Source of the DNA: Adenophora triphylla var. japonica
Lineage: Eukaryota > Streptophyta > Magnoliopsida > Asterales > Campanulaceae
NCBI GenBank assembly: GCA_022495995.1
Contig: JAFEMH010001232.1
Location: 447,346-511,345 of the forward strand
DNA length: 64,000 bases
Direction of reading: 5' to 3'
Position numbers and translations under genes: made by a program. This document shows positions 1 to 10,718 of this stretch, piece by piece. Under the pieces are notes generated by a model. That model worked only from the letters and a program-made list of their open reading frames with translations. It did not search any database and was not told the DNA's origin. Each line of letters opens with the position of its first letter. Within the stretch, counting starts at the first letter, position 1.

Positions 1-359
1 TTTCTCCAATGTGCTTCTTGAATGGTTGCGTCAACTTTATACCTCCCAATAATTCCTTCATATGCCCATTGTTCAAAGGAGCTGTCTTGATTTCCATGTC
101 TTTCTCCATTTTCATAATTCTTTTTTCAGTTTTCTGGTTGTGTATACTTCAACACTGTTGCTGTTGCTGTTGTTGTTGTTGTTGTTGTTGTTATAGGTAT
201 AAGACCTATAATAAATTTATTGGTCTTATACCTATATTAAAAGACAATGCATGATCATTATAATTTTCATGTAGCGGAGTATTGAATCCATTGTGTATAA
301 TTGTAAATATATACGGCGGTCCATATGCCGCCGTATATATTTACAATTATATACGGCGG
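1..359 (+). mobile_element. CACTA transposon, part left of the Tat-1 insertion
   Basis: This is the left flank of the Tat-1 insertion. The 5 bp before Tat-1 (GGCGG, 355-359) are repeated right after it at 19249-19253, so this stretch joins directly to 19254. A block at about 205-250 (palindromic GGTATAAGACC ... GGTCTTATACC, then ATTAAAAGACAAT) recurs at about 19427-19468, which supports one element on both sides. Positions 157-195 are a TTG/CTG microsatellite. Positions 303-359 hold inverted pairs of TATACGGCGG/CCGCCGTATA like those near the right end of the CACTA. No convincing reading frame was found; the left terminus lies outside the window. Confidence 0.6.
157..195. repeat. TTG/CTG microsatellite
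   Basis: A short run of TTG units with interspersed CTG lies inside the CACTA remnant. On the minus strand it reads CAA/CAG and could be a polyglutamine stretch, but no supported gene contains it. Confidence 0.85.
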
Positions 360-2096
360 TGTGATGATGTGTATCCGAAAATTTTCCCATTTTTGTGTTT
401 GAAAAAATCAACGAAAACGGAGTCGCCACGCCATTTTAATTTTGAGGGCCAAAACTTTGAAAAAAGCCCGAGATCAGAGATTTAGGTTCGGAGGTCATGT
501 TACGCGTCGGGAAGGACGTTAGTGTGCACCCGACGCGCCTCGTAAAACGAGTCTTCCAAGCTGAAAATCATTTGTGTGTGTGTGTGTGTGTGTGTGTTTT
601 GGCCAAAATAATTTGAAACTCAGAAAAGTAAAAATTGGGATATCTTTTTAAGACTTTAAACTGATCCCATGATTTTTTGGAAGATTTTTGGGTTGAGATT
701 TGGTACTCAAAAGACCTTTTGAAGTTGAGAGTCATTTCTGCCAGAATGAAAAAGGCAGTGGACCTTTGATTTTGAAAGGGATTCAAGGGTCTTAAAACTT
801 CATAATCTGGATAAACTCAGAGAATGAAAGTTGTTCTAGACACCTTAAATAAAGTTTTTGCGAAGGAATTTTCCATTTTGGAGAAGATTTGAGGGGTCAA
901 AACCTTCTGGAAACCTCAGATATGAGATCTGGATTCCCAGAAGCTGATGAACTAGCCTCTGAAAGAAAATTTGAAAAGAGGAGTTTTACTCACCCAAAAA
1001 ATAAAATAAAAATATGTCTGGAAAGCTCTGGATGTTGGCTACAAAAAGTGTTTTGTAGTCAACATCAAATTCCAAGTTCATCTGTGTCCAAAAATTAAGA
1101 CCATGGACTGAGGTCTGAGAAAATTGCTACTGGACAGCAACTTCTCAAGAAAGAGAATAGGATTTTAAGGGGGGTTTTGCATCCATGCTTGTCCCCATTT
1201 CCCTAGGTTTTGGTTAGTGATCACTAGACATTTTAGTGGTGAATCAACTATATCAAACCATCCTTGGGGTACATTAGGACTAAGCATTTCATTTGCTTGG
1301 GAAGGGGAATTTTATCCTTTGAAATCAAGATTTTATGCTTGAAAATGGTTTTTAGGGTTTTGAAAATGAGTTTTCTTTGCAAGAAAGTAAGAAAGCTTAA
1401 AAATAATGTTGATCTTTGTAGAAGATCATCCATGGAGATGGTCTTCCATGGTGATCTTCTTAGATCTAAAGCAAGAAGATGAAGGAACTACATTTTGTAG
1501 TTTGAAGATGCATGCATGGTTGAGATTTAGGGTTAGGAAGAGGAGGGTTTACCAATCTTCCTTGTGTTCTTGAGTGTTTGGCTTGAATGTATGAGTGTTT
1601 AGGGCTTTAATATGAGAGTGAGTGAATGAGTATGAGTTGGGAAAGATTGGAGAGAAAAAGGTGACAATTCAAGTGAATTCTCACTGTTTTCTCTCTATAT
1701 TTCGCCAGAGGTTCGGTGCAAAATGTGTTCTTCCTTCTTATTTTTGTGACTGGAGGGCTCAATTTATAGCCCCTGAAAATGCAAAGGTATCCGCGCGGAT
1801 GGATCCAGCGGCGTGCCTTGTTCATTAAATGCGGCTTCGGCTTTGGACAAGAAGAATATTTCTTTTCAAAATTCAAATTAATGTACCGGTTTTGTGTTTC
1901 CGGCCATTGCCATTTTTGGTTTTCTTCTTTTGTTTTGCCTTTTGAGATTCTTTTTAAGGTTTAACCTTAAATAACAATGTCCATTTTACCCTCACTTTGT
2001 TAGAAATGTTAGGATAGTTAGGAATTGTTAGAAATGTTATAACTTTCGTTAATTTTCTAACGAAAATTCTAACAAGCTCAAATTGGAGCACTTACA
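360..2096 (-). repeat. Tat-1 LTR (3' LTR in element sense)
   Basis: This is a direct repeat of 17512-19248. Plus-strand ends are TGTGATGATG and GCACTTACA. It contains a TG microsatellite near 577-596. On the minus strand a TATA box (TATAAAT) lies at 1762-1768, with the palindrome TCCGCGCGGA 31 bp upstream at 1790-1799. Differences from the other LTR are sparse except around 1740-1910, where many fall at CAG/CTG-like triplets. Confidence 0.95.
1762..1799 (-). promoter_or_regulatory. LTR core promoter of Tat-1 3' LTR: palindrome plus TATA box
   Basis: On the minus strand TCCGCGCGGA (1790-1799) precedes TATAAAT (1762-1768). The same pair with 31-33 bp spacing occurs in the other three Tat-1/Tat-2 LTRs, so this is likely the U3 promoter core. 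The role of the palindrome is inferred from position only. Confidence 0.65.
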
Positions 2097-2110
2097 GTAG
2101 CCCCTCGGCG
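2097..2110 (-). promoter_or_regulatory. Candidate polypurine tract of Tat-1
   Basis: Directly next to the inner edge of the 3' LTR, the minus strand reads CGCCGAGGGGCTAC. The same sequence precedes the 3' LTR of Tat-2 (62360-62373). The position fits a plus-strand primer, although it is only moderately purine-rich. Confidence 0.5.
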
Positions 2111-2203
2111 ACGGCGCTTTCGAAGGAAGCGGGGTCGTCGATAAGAGTAAGGCTCCATATTTGGCGGGATGATCGAGTGATCGGGTGGGTGAACCTAGCG
2201 ATA

Positions 2204-2250
2204 GGCTACCTACGTATCCCGAATGGGGAATCAAGCCGATCGTAGTTCGG
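2204..2250 (-). other. Covarying hairpin module, Tat-1 copy 1
   Basis: An outer CTACG/CGTAG stem encloses an inner TCCC/GGGA stem. The module recurs at seven other places with different but complementary inner stems. Its function is unknown. Confidence 0.6.
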
Positions 2251-2339
2251 GTCTTTGACCACTGGAGATGATGGCGTTTTAGGTGCCTCGAACCTGATGA
2301 GCGAGTTCTACGGTCGGTTCTTTGGAAAGAAACTCTGCC

Positions 2340-2480
2340 GGGGATAAGAGATGACCATTTTTGGTCGATGGCTATCCGCTCTGGGGATAAGAGATGACCA
2401 TTTTCGGTCGATGGCTATCCGCTCTGTGGAGATAGGAATGACCATTTTTGGTCTGACGGGTATCCGCTCTGCTGGGGATT
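2340..2480. repeat. Tandem array a: about 50-bp unit, 3 copies
   Basis: Three imperfect copies of a unit containing GATGACCATTTT and GGCTATCCGCTCTG. A related array with a slightly longer unit lies in the same place in Tat-2 (61970-62110). Confidence 0.8.
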
Positions 2481-2499
2481 TTTGTGATTTATCGCTTTC

Positions 2500-2690
2500 T
2501 AGTGATAGCGTCTTAGGTGCCTCAAACCTTGGAGATGGCGTTTTAGGTGCCTCGGACCTTGGAGATGGCGTTTTAGGTGCCTCGAACCTTGGAGATGGCG
2601 TTTTAGGTGCCTCAAACCTTGAAGATGGCTTTTTAGGCGCCTCGGCCCTTGATGATGATGGCCTTTGAGGCGCCTCGGACCTTAATGTGA
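2500..2690. repeat. Tandem array b: 30-bp unit, about 6 copies
   Basis: Repeats of a 30-bp unit containing GATGGCGTTTTAGGTGCCTC. The period is a multiple of three, so one frame stays open with a ten-residue repeat, but there is no sign of a real gene. The matching array in Tat-2 is at 61640-61870. Confidence 0.85.
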
Positions 2691-2767
2691 AATGGCCTTT
2701 CGGTGGACTTCGTCTGCTGCCGAAGGATAGGGTGACCGTTTTGGTCGAGGGGCTGGACCTAATGATA

Positions 2768-2813
2768 GGCTACCTACGTATCCCTAGTGGGAATCAAGCC
2801 CTTTCGTAGTTCG
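2768..2813 (-). other. Covarying hairpin module, Tat-1 copy 2
   Basis: Same layout as the module at 2204-2250: outer CTACG/CGTAG, inner TCCC/GGGA around a short loop. Confidence 0.6.
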
Positions 2814-2904
2814 AGTACTACTCGAGATTCCGTTGGCTTTTGGGATTCCGTTAACTTTCTTTGGGGATTTCGTTAGCCTTTCTTTGAGGAAAATCGAGCG
2901 TATT

Positions 2905-3720
2905 CGTGCAGGAAATCGGTCTTACGTTTGGCTAGTTGGATGATTTTGATGAAAGATACGGGATCTCGTTATCTTTCTCGGGGATCGGTCTTTACGTTTG
3001 ATCGCCGTTGATGATTTTGATGAAAGATACGGGATCTCGTTATCTTTCTCGTGGAGATCGGTCTTACGTTTGAGCTGGGAAGATTTTGATGAAAGATACG
3101 GGATCTCGTTATCTTTCTCGGGGCACTCGGTCTTACGTTTGGCTAGGGGAAGATTTTGATGAAAGATACGGGATCTCGTTATCTTTCTCGGGGCACTCGG
3201 TCTTACGTTTGGCTCAGGGAAGATTTTGATGAAAGATACGGGATCTCGTTATCTTTCTCGGGGCACTCGGTCTTACGTTTCTTTGGCTTGGGGGCAATTT
3301 TGATGAAAGATACGGGATCTCGTTATCTTTCTCGGGGCACTCGGTCTTACGTTTGGCTGGGGGCAATTTTGATGAAAGATACGGGATCTCGTTATCTTTC
3401 TCGGGGCACTCGGTCTTACGTTTGACTGCCAGGCAATTTTGATGAAAGATACGGGATCTCGTTATCTTTCTCGGGGCACTCGGTCTTACGTTTACCTAGC
3501 TGGGAATATTTTGATGGAAGATACGGGATCCGTTATCTTTCTCGGGGCACTCGGTCTTACGTTTTACTGCCGGGGAATATTTTGATGAAAGATACGGGAT
3601 CCGTTATCTTTCTCGGGGCACTCGGTCTTACGTTTGGCTTGCCTAGGGAAGATTTTGATGAAAGATATGGGATCCGTTATCTTTCTCGGGGCACTTTTCG
3701 GTCTTACGTTTGATGGCGAT
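2905..3720. repeat. Tandem array c: 66-74-bp unit, about 12 copies
   Basis: Units contain GATGAAAGATACGGGATC, TTATCTTTCTCGGGGCACT and CGGTCTTACGTTT with a variable joint. The array lies between the 3' LTR and the gene A promoter. The homologous Tat-2 array (60180-61440) uses a regular 72-bp unit. Such arrays near the 3' end are a known trait of Tat/Ogre elements and a known source of satellites. Confidence 0.92.
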
Positions 3721-3883
3721 CTGGGGATCTGCGCTCGGGCACTCTACGCGGGAAGATTTTTCTTGACAAAGAGGGGCTGACTTTGGTTAATCTTTGGTTA
3801 ACTCGTCAAGTTAGGGAGGCGGAATTACTGAGAGTCCTGGAATTTTAAGGGGCAAAAGGGTCATTTTGACCCTTGCAATCCTA

Positions 3884-3893
3884 TCCGCGCGGA
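3884..3893 (+). promoter_or_regulatory. TCCGCGCGGA palindrome upstream of gene A (Tat-1)
   Basis: The 10-mer lies in a 16-bp perfect palindrome (3881-3896), 162 bp before the gene A start. A TATA-like TATTAATTA follows about 30 bp downstream. It is in the same place as 60044-60053 in Tat-2. Confidence 0.6.
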
Positions 3894-4055
3894 TAGGGAT
3901 GTAAAGTCAGGGGTATTAATTAGGGCCAACGCCCTTCCTCTTCTCCATTCAGTTTTTACAGAAAATTACGAGAGAGAGAGAGAAAATTCTGCAAATCCGC
4001 CATTTTTGGCCAAAAAGCTTCAAAAATCTTCCGATTTCTTCGATTTTTTTGAGCA

Positions 4056-6954
4056 ATGGAACACGGGGAAGGCGTTTTTCAAGGCCAAGGACGTGGCCCG
4101 GTAGCGGAGAGGCGATTGGAGCTCGTCCGAATGAGGAGGCATTACAATCTTTCGCAATCGGTTGAGGAGGAGCATTACCCCGATGCTTGGCAACATTGGG
4201 CTTCGGATCCGCATCTCCGAACGGTATACTTTGAAACCCTTTGATCCCTTTGTTGATTTCTTGTTTGAAAATTTTGGGTGATTTTTGAATTATTTATTTT
4301 TTTTTTGAAAATTCGAATGATTGATGTTCTTGGCTTTGAATCTTGATTTTGATGCTTTGCATGTTGTAATGAGTATATGAGTAACCCAAAACGTGCATTT
4401 TGCTTGGGAAAAAAGAATTGGCATTTTTGCCACATTTTTCTTTCAATTCGAAAGTTACATGTGAAAATTCGAAGAATTGTGATTTTTTTTTTTTTTGAAA
4501 TTGAATATTGCATGTTGATGATGATGATGATTTTTTTTTTTTTTTGAAATTGAATTTTGATATTGATGAATGATGATGCATGCATTTTGTTTGGAAAGAA
4601 TGGGCATTTTGCCAATATGAGATGTATGTATGTTTAGGATTTTTTTTTTGAAAAGTGGGACGGATTTTTCCTCCCGTTGCATGTAAGATGGATGATATGC
4701 ATGTATGCATGTTTTTTTTTTTTTTTTTTGAGATGATGCATGTTATTTTATGAAAATGGGACGGAGTTTTTACTTCCGTAGGAATGCATCTTTCTTTTTT
4801 TTTTTTGATGAATGCATTGGGACTTCTTGAAAAGCGTTTTCTTTCATGCGAGAAAAATGGGGCTATGCTCATTGTATCTTTGTTATCTTTGTCGAAATTT
4901 CTTTTTTTTTTTTAATGTAAATGCAAATGCAATCTTTTTGACATTTTCTCTTTCTTTTTTTTTTATTACGGGGCGGAAACCGTTTTGTGACGGAGCGGTG
5001 AACAAAATGAAGACTCGAGGATCGGTGGAGTACGTGATTGACTTGTGGGACCGGCTTCCGGATGCGGGCCGAGGAGCTTTGCCGAGTCCGAGACAGTTGT
5101 TGTCGAGACGGGGCTGCAGGAGTTCGTCGAGTGCTTGAGGGGGTGGTCAAGTTCCCTAAGAGCAAGGGCTTGATGTTTGCTGCAGCGCGGCATTGGTGGG
5201 ACGCGACCCACACCTTCCACTTCTTACGGGGGCGAGGCTACGGTTACGCCCTCCGACTACGCTGCGATTACGGGCTGTCCTTTAATGGACGCAAAGCATT
5301 GAGTGGCGGGATGGCTACGGCGATGCGTCTGCGAGCTCTTCGGGATTTTCCCTATTCCCAAAAAGGGGATGGGGATGGAGTATGCCGTGGTCTACGGCAA
5401 GATTGTGGAGACCATAGCGAGTTATGAGGCTGGGGAGGAGAGGATAGGCGTCGATCAGTTGCCGGGGCCTTCTTGTGGTTTGCTTTCTCGAGCACGCTCT
5501 TTGGACATGCCGAGGGGACGGCAGCCTTTGCCTTGTTGAGGTCCTTGGAGGACATGGAGACGGCCGGGAGATGTCTCTGGGGAGAGGCCGAGGTGGCGAG
5601 CTTTATTTTGCTCTTGATAGGTACCAGTAGGAAGGCTGTGAGCTCTTTGTATTGCTTTGAGTTTGCCCTGGAGGTATAAGCTCTCTTTTTTGCTTTCCCT
5701 CTTTTTTTTTTTGAGCATGCACTTTTCTTTTGCTGGATTGATTGGATTTTTACCTTTCGCAGGTATGGCGCTGGAGTTTTTCCGCGTCACGGTGTGGCGG
5801 CAGCCGGCGGAGTACGCCGGGCGTATCCGGCCATGCAGCTCTTGGTCCAAGCATGCCCGGAGAAGATAAGCTCCAGGGGCGTACGACTCGTGTACGCGGA
5901 TTGCCTTCCTTTGACGGAGGCCGAGACGGATGAGGGATGATATTCTTCCCCCGGGATCGCTTCGAGGTGGAGCAGCTGAAGGGCGCTGATATTTGGACTG
6001 TGCCGCGGAGGATTTTGAGAGGTCTGACCTGCGATGCATATTATCTGGGAGAGAGGGTGACGCGCCAGCATGGCGTGAACTCGCCTTTGAGGACACCGGT
6101 GGAGCCTCCCGCCGATATGATGCACCCGAGTGATCGGTCCGTGACCTGGGATGATTACCGAGCCGGCCAGCACTTCTCGGATTTCGTGGCGACTGAGCCA
6201 TATGCGACATTCGTCTTGAGGAGGCTGAGGATGCCTCAGGTTCTGGATAGAGAGGGGCTTGGGATCCCGCGGTACCCTCGGACGGATTTTTCATATGTCC
6301 AGGATGGGGTCCGATTGAGGGTGGAGATTCCTCAGCCCGAGCGACTTCCACGAGCTTTCCGGCCTCGTCCGGGTATGAAGGTATGGCTTCACCTTTTCCC
6401 CTTCTTTTCTTTCTTTTGTTTCATCATCTTTAGCATCACTTCCTTTTTTGACGCTTTTGCTTTTGTGCAGTTTTCGGAGGTGGTCGTCGAGAAGCTGACG
6501 AAGCAAGTGATCGGAGCTAAGAGATTCATCAGGAGGATGGTCGCTTGCGGGGCTCCTCAGGCTAGAGCAAGGCGACCACGGCCGGCGCCTGTCAGACGGG
6601 AGGCTTCCCCTATTCGCTCAGAGACTTCCTCAGAGACTCCTTTGTCTCCTCTCCTTGATCATCGCGCAGTGCTGCCTTCGGATCACGTCATTCTCGGGGA
6701 TCCACACGGGCAGGGACACGTTTGGCAGCATGGCGGGTCGTCTTCGTACGTGCAGGAGTCCGACGCCTTCACCTTCGGGTACAATTTTTTCGCAGATCTC
6801 GGCTTGCCCTATCAGAGCGTGCCGGTTGGTCCTGACGAGCCTCTCTGGAGACGAGGACGATTCTGAGCCCGAGATTTTCAGGGCTCCTGAGGAGGCGGGC
6901 CCGAGTCGCAAGAGGGGCCGGGGGCAGACATCGGGCGCTGGAGACTCCGATTGA
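4056..6954 (+). pseudogene. Gene A: plant mobile domain (PMD) protein, antisense to Tat-1, broken
   Basis: This four-exon gene runs opposite to the retroelement. Exons by comparison with Tat-2 are 4056-4223 (56 codons from ATG, ending before GT), about 4971-5673, 5763-6380 (after TTTCGCAG) and 6471-6954 (after TTTTGTGCAG). Exon 1 carries YPDAWQHW. Exon 2 carries the PMD core (HWWD, then TFHF and a TVTPSDYAAITGL-like stretch), damaged here by frameshifts near 5090 and 5200-5350. Exon 3 is open. Exon 4 has LTKQVIGAKRFIRRM and needs a frame change near 6860 to reach the basic C-terminus ending GAGDSD. The intron 1 acceptor AG is lost (ATTACG where Tat-2 has TTGCAG). PMD proteins such as MAIN/MAIL1 act in silencing in Arabidopsis, and PMDs occur in transposons. 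Several indels fall at CAG/CTG triplets and may be sequencing errors. Confidence 0.7.
4224..4970 (+). other. Gene A intron 1 (Tat-1), T-rich
   Basis: This non-coding stretch has many poly-T runs separated by GAAATTGAA-like pieces. It begins with a clear GT donor. It holds no gene. Confidence 0.6.
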
Positions 6955-7449
6955 TTTTTTTTTTTTTTGAGATTGAGATTTAGATTTGTACAGCTTATGC
7001 ACATTTTTTTTTTCTTTTTTTTGTAATAATTTAGGATTTTATTTATGTTTGTTTGTTTTTTTTTTTTTATGCACACTCTTCTTCTTTTTTTTTTTTGGAA
7101 TGTAATAATTTAGGATTTTATTTTATGAATGCAATGCAATATGAATGCAGTGTTGCATGAGCCTTGGTTTTTTTTTTTTTTGCAAGGGTGTTTAGTGTAT
7201 GGACTGGTTTGGGGATGTTTTTTTTTGCACAGGTTTCGAGCAACCGGGACGGAATATTCCTCTTTTGATGTAGCAGCTTTGACTGTTGCAGAATTTTTTT
7301 GGAAAGCAATCATGTCCGCGCGGATAGGGACTTCATCGACATTGTCCTTTAATTTTGGTTCAGACCTGGTCTTGCTTTATTTCAAATTCAAATATCCTCT
7401 TCAACCTTCAGTCCAAACAGCCATTTTCGGGGAGAAAGAGAGAAAAATC
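6955..7449 (+). other. Spacer between genes A and B (Tat-1)
   Basis: The stretch is T-rich with a duplicated TGTAATAATTTAGGATTTTATTT (about 7022 and 7098), probably the 3' trailer of gene A, followed by the gene B promoter region. Confidence 0.5.
7315..7324 (+). promoter_or_regulatory. TCCGCGCGGA palindrome upstream of gene B (Tat-1)
   Basis: The palindrome lies 126 bp before the gene B ATG. The Tat-2 copy at 56448-56457 has the same spacing (about 127 bp). About 30 bp further on both copies read CCTTTAATTTTG. Confidence 0.6.
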
Positions 7450-8955
7450 ATGGAAAACTTTAGAAAAGCTCCATCAAAATTGTCCCAAGAATCCCAAATG
7501 TCATTCTTCAACAAGTTCAAGGATTGGTCCCGGGAGATTATGCATGAGAGGAGGTCCTTCTTTGAAGAAAGGTACAAGATACGATGCTTGTGGTCTCTTA
7601 AAGAATTGGTTCCGGATTACGACCTCTTGAGAGCTTCTTCATCATTTTGGGACACTAGAAGGCATGTCTTTTGCCTTTCTTTCAACGAGATTGTTCCGAC
7701 TGTCGAAGAATTTCGGGCCTTGCTTGGAGGTCCGGAGGTGGAAGAGATAGCGGTTCCTTTGCCCGGAGGGGCTTCTTTTGCTTGACAGATTGTGCGTCCT
7801 CCTTCATCTTTCCGGAGGAAGCGCAAGGTATGATCCGTGGTCCCGATCATTTCGATATTTCCGGTCTTCCCAACAGATTTAGGGGCCTAGGCTTGGTGGA
7901 TGATGCCTATTGGGATGCCTTTGCACTTTGTATGTTTGGCACCCTGTTCATGGTCTATTCCTTTGGGATCTGCCATCGGTCTTTGCTGGATGTTGTCGTT
8001 CACTGTCGCCTGGGCAGAGATGTCGTTCCTTTGATTTTGGGGGAGACTTTTCATGCTCTCGACTAGGGCTAGCTACCGGGACGGATATGCACGGGGGGCA
8101 GCCCGTTTCTCTTGACCCCCAGTGGCTGATGGAGCGCTTGGGGATTCTTCGGGAAACTCATGACATGATCAGGCCTTGGACTTTTGCCAGGAGAGGTGTT
8201 GATGTAGATTTTGAGGATCAGGGGCTCGTGGGAGCGTTGGATAGCGGGTCGCCGGGCTGAGGATATCGATGGTCGGTGCCTCGTGGCGGGTGGAGACTCG
8301 CAGAGTGCTTCAGGATGGGTCTCCCGTGGTCATGCTTCCGGGGCTTTCTCAGTCCAGCTTCTATATTCCGGCTTTAGTCCTGAGACAGTTTGGCTTGGAG
8401 CAGGTTCCTTTGGAGGGCTTTGATGATATAGCCACCAGGGTGGTGGCTCCTGTTTCCATGGATGATCCCTCAGTGTTTCCATTTCTTTCCCGAGCGTGGA
8501 GGTATGATGCCTTTCCTCCTCGGGTTATCCTCAGGCGTCCGAGACCGGTGTTCCTGACCACTTGGTACCTGGATTGGTATGAGAGGCATCTGGGAGAGAC
8601 TCAGGTGGCTATTTTGAGACGGCGTGAGGCCATTGTGGGTGCGGAGGACCTGACTGTTTCTGAGAGGAGGAGGGCCGAGGCGAGGGCCAACCCTCATGAC
8701 AGGAGCGGAGACGCTGTGACCGATTATGAGGCTTACGTCAAGAGACAGGAGAGGAGGGCTCCTATGCTACCAGCTAGGTTACAGGAGATGAGGGATGACG
8801 CTAGGGCTACTAAGGCCCTGACAGAGGCTGGTTTGATAGACCCTGTCCCTATACCAGAGCTTGGTAGGAGGAACACTGACATTTTTCCTGTTCAGAAAAA
8901 GAAGACTCGAAGGGGGAAGAAGAGGGGAGAGGCCAGTACGAGTGGCTTGGAGTGA
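7450..8955 (+). pseudogene. Gene B: PMD/DUF7745-like protein, antisense to Tat-1, frameshifted
   Basis: This is an intronless frame. ATG at 7450 is chosen because it aligns with the first ATG of the Tat-2 copy; an upstream in-frame ATG at 7313 lies in the promoter block. The N-terminal part carries FFEERYKIRCLWSLKEL, an FWD motif and PTVEEFRALLGGPEV, the pattern of PMD and DUF7745 proteins found in plant retroelements. The frame breaks near 7785 and again near 8065-8240, then is open from 8269 to 8955. The C-terminus is highly basic (KKKTRRGKKRGEAS), like a nuclear localisation signal. The family assignment rests on motif memory and is tentative. Its biochemical role is unknown. Confidence 0.65.
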
Positions 8956-9567
8956 CTCTGAGGTTTCCGAGTATCCCTTTCTTGTCATGGCAGACACATT
9001 AGTTTGATTATGTATCTTAGTTTTCCTTTAGCAGGTTGCCAGTTGTAGGAATGAATCGGGCTTAGACTCATCAAAGAGCTTTTTAACTTGTAATGAATAT
9101 TTGAATTGCTTTAGAGTTTTTCGAGACGCTTTCATGGTCTGATCAATTGTATTGATGCCAAAGTATGGCTTTTATTTGTGTTTTAGACCGAACCGTTTCC
9201 GGCTGCCTACGTTCCCCTCATTTTGAGGAGCTCAGGTCTTCGTAGTTCAACCTGGTGAACTCTTTTTTTGTTTGTTGTTTTTTTTTTTAGTGCAACCCTG
9301 TTTTTTACCTAGGCCGCCCTTTTCGGGTTTCTAACCTAGTTGGGTATTACTCTTTTAGCACTCTTTTTTTTATTGTTTTTTTTGCTTTTTTTTTTTGGTG
9401 CAACCCTGTCTTTTACCTAGGCCACCCTTTTCGGGTTTCTAACCTAGTTGGGTATTACTCTTTTAGCACTCTTTTTTTTTCTGTTTTTTTTTTGTTTTTT
9501 TTTTGTTTTTTTTTTTTTTTTTTGTTTTTTTTTTTTTTTTTTTTTGTTTTTTTTTTGTTTTTTTTTT
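8956..9567. other. Spacer between gene B and integrase (Tat-1), convergent 3' ends
   Basis: The 3' ends of gene B and the element's pol face each other here. The stretch holds a hairpin module (9201-9249), a duplicated block (TTTTTACCTAGGCC ... TGGGTATTACTCTTTTAGCACTC at about 9300 and 9410) and a poly-T tract with interspersed G (9475-9568). No gene is seen. Confidence 0.6.
9201..9249 (-). other. Covarying hairpin module, Tat-1 copy 3
   Basis: Outer CTACG/CGTAG stem, inner CCTC/GAGG stem. It corresponds to 54521-54569 in Tat-2, where the inner stem is CCCTT/AAGGG. Confidence 0.6.
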
Positions 9568-9568
9568 T
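9475..9568. repeat. Poly-T tract
   Basis: Long T homopolymers broken by single G bases, directly after the integrase stop (9568-9570, minus strand). Tat-2 has the equivalent A-rich tract at 54343-54513. Exact lengths are unreliable in any assembly. Confidence 0.85.
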
Positions 9569-10452
9569 TACGCGTAGTATCTGCGCAGCCTTGTCACCAT
9601 TCACCGGGTGTACAAAGGGATTCCCGTCAGGTCCGCAAGTTGCATGGCTCCTCCGGAGAAGATCTTCTCGGACGACATATGGCCCGACCCATACAGGCTC
9701 CCACTTGCCGAGGGGGTTGATACGGACTTGGGGCTTTTCTTTTAGAACGAGGTCACCTTCTCGGATCTCCCGATGCTTTACTTTCTTGTCGAAGGCTCTA
9801 GCCATTCTTCCTTGGTAGGCCCGGATGTGTTCCATGGCCTTCAATCGGCGTTCGTCTAGTAGGGCCAATTCATCATGGCGACTCTGGAGCCATTCGACCT
9901 CGTTGATCTGGCTTTCCAAAGCGGTATACGGAGCGAGGGATCTCCAGCTCGATTGGGAGTACGGCTTCCATTTCCGTATGTGAGGGCAAAAGGTGTTTCC
10001 CAGTTGCCGTTCTGACCGATGTTCTGTAGCCCCAGAGTGCCAAGTGTAACTTCTCGGGCCAATCTGCCGCCTGGACAGCCATTTTCCGGATGATATTTTC
10101 CAGAGTCTTGTTTGCTGCTTCGACGGCTCCGTTGGTTTGGGGCCTGTAGGGAGATGACTTGTGACGGGTTATTCGGAATTCCGCCAGCAATTTTTCACAT
10201 TCCCCTTCGAAGTGGGATCCATTATCTGAGATGATTTCGGCTGGCAACCCGTATCTGCACATGATGTTTTCTTTGATGAAGAGGGCAACTTTCTTTGAGT
10301 TGAGGATTTTGTAGGACTTTGCAGAGCATCCTTTCCGATTCCTTCGAAGAAATCACCAATCTGCGTCTCTTTAGGCTCTTCCGCAGTTCCCAAATTCACA
10401 CTCGTCAAAATCTCTTCGGCAGCTTGGGCTCGATTTTCCTCTTCCGGACAAC
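9568..10452 (-). pseudogene. Partial integrase of Tat-1 (C-terminal part)
   Basis: The minus strand reads from a candidate splice acceptor (TTTAAGCAG, AG at 10454-10453) through a short linker ending DALQS, then jumps into the integrase core at ALFIKENIMCRYGLP. It keeps the second catalytic Asp (SDNGSHFEGE) and the Glu region (NGAVEAANKTLENI), then ALWGYRTSVRTATG and the C-terminal part with GKWEPVWVGPYVV. The HHCC finger and the first catalytic Asp are absent, as are reverse transcriptase and RNase H. A frame change occurs at the junction (about 10300) and another near 9980. It cannot be an active integrase. Confidence 0.85.
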
Positions 10453-10718
10453 CTGCTTAAAGATTTTTTTTTTTGTTGTTTGATTTTTTTTTGTTTAATG
10501 TGTCTGCTTCTTTATCTAATGAATTATTATTAAATTTTTTTTTTAATTAATTCATCATTAGTTAAAGTGGCAATCAAGGGATACTCAGAAAGGTTCGTCA
10601 TTTCATTGAAAACGAAAGGGAATACAGTGCTTGCTACAGACTCGTAGTCTTCAGGCGTAAGGCCATCGGACGACCCTAGAGACTCGATCTTAACAGAGAG
10701 AGACTGGGAGGACTTGTC
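10453..10718 (-). other. PRO-to-RT linker of Tat-1, possible Ogre-type intron
   Basis: After the UAG at 10719-10721 the same frame stays readable for about 60 codons (with GLTPEDYESVAS), then enters an AT-rich stretch ending in CTTTAAGCAG. In Ogre elements an intron is known between protease and reverse transcriptase; this stretch fits that place. Splicing is inferred. Confidence 0.4.

Noticed and set aside
9..254. Small frame with a poly-Cys run
   Set aside because: Created by the TTG/CTG microsatellite in a CACTA remnant; no homology or gene context.
2295..2345. Hammerhead-ribozyme-like CTGATGAG ... GAAAC on the plus strand
   Set aside because: The core words are present, but stem II and stem III partners do not pair, and the Tat-2 counterpart (minus strand, about 62105-62155) reads TTGATGAG.
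4175..4872. Lysine- and histidine-rich frames on the minus strand
   Set aside because: They arise from poly-T runs in gene A intron 1 and are not conserved in Tat-2.
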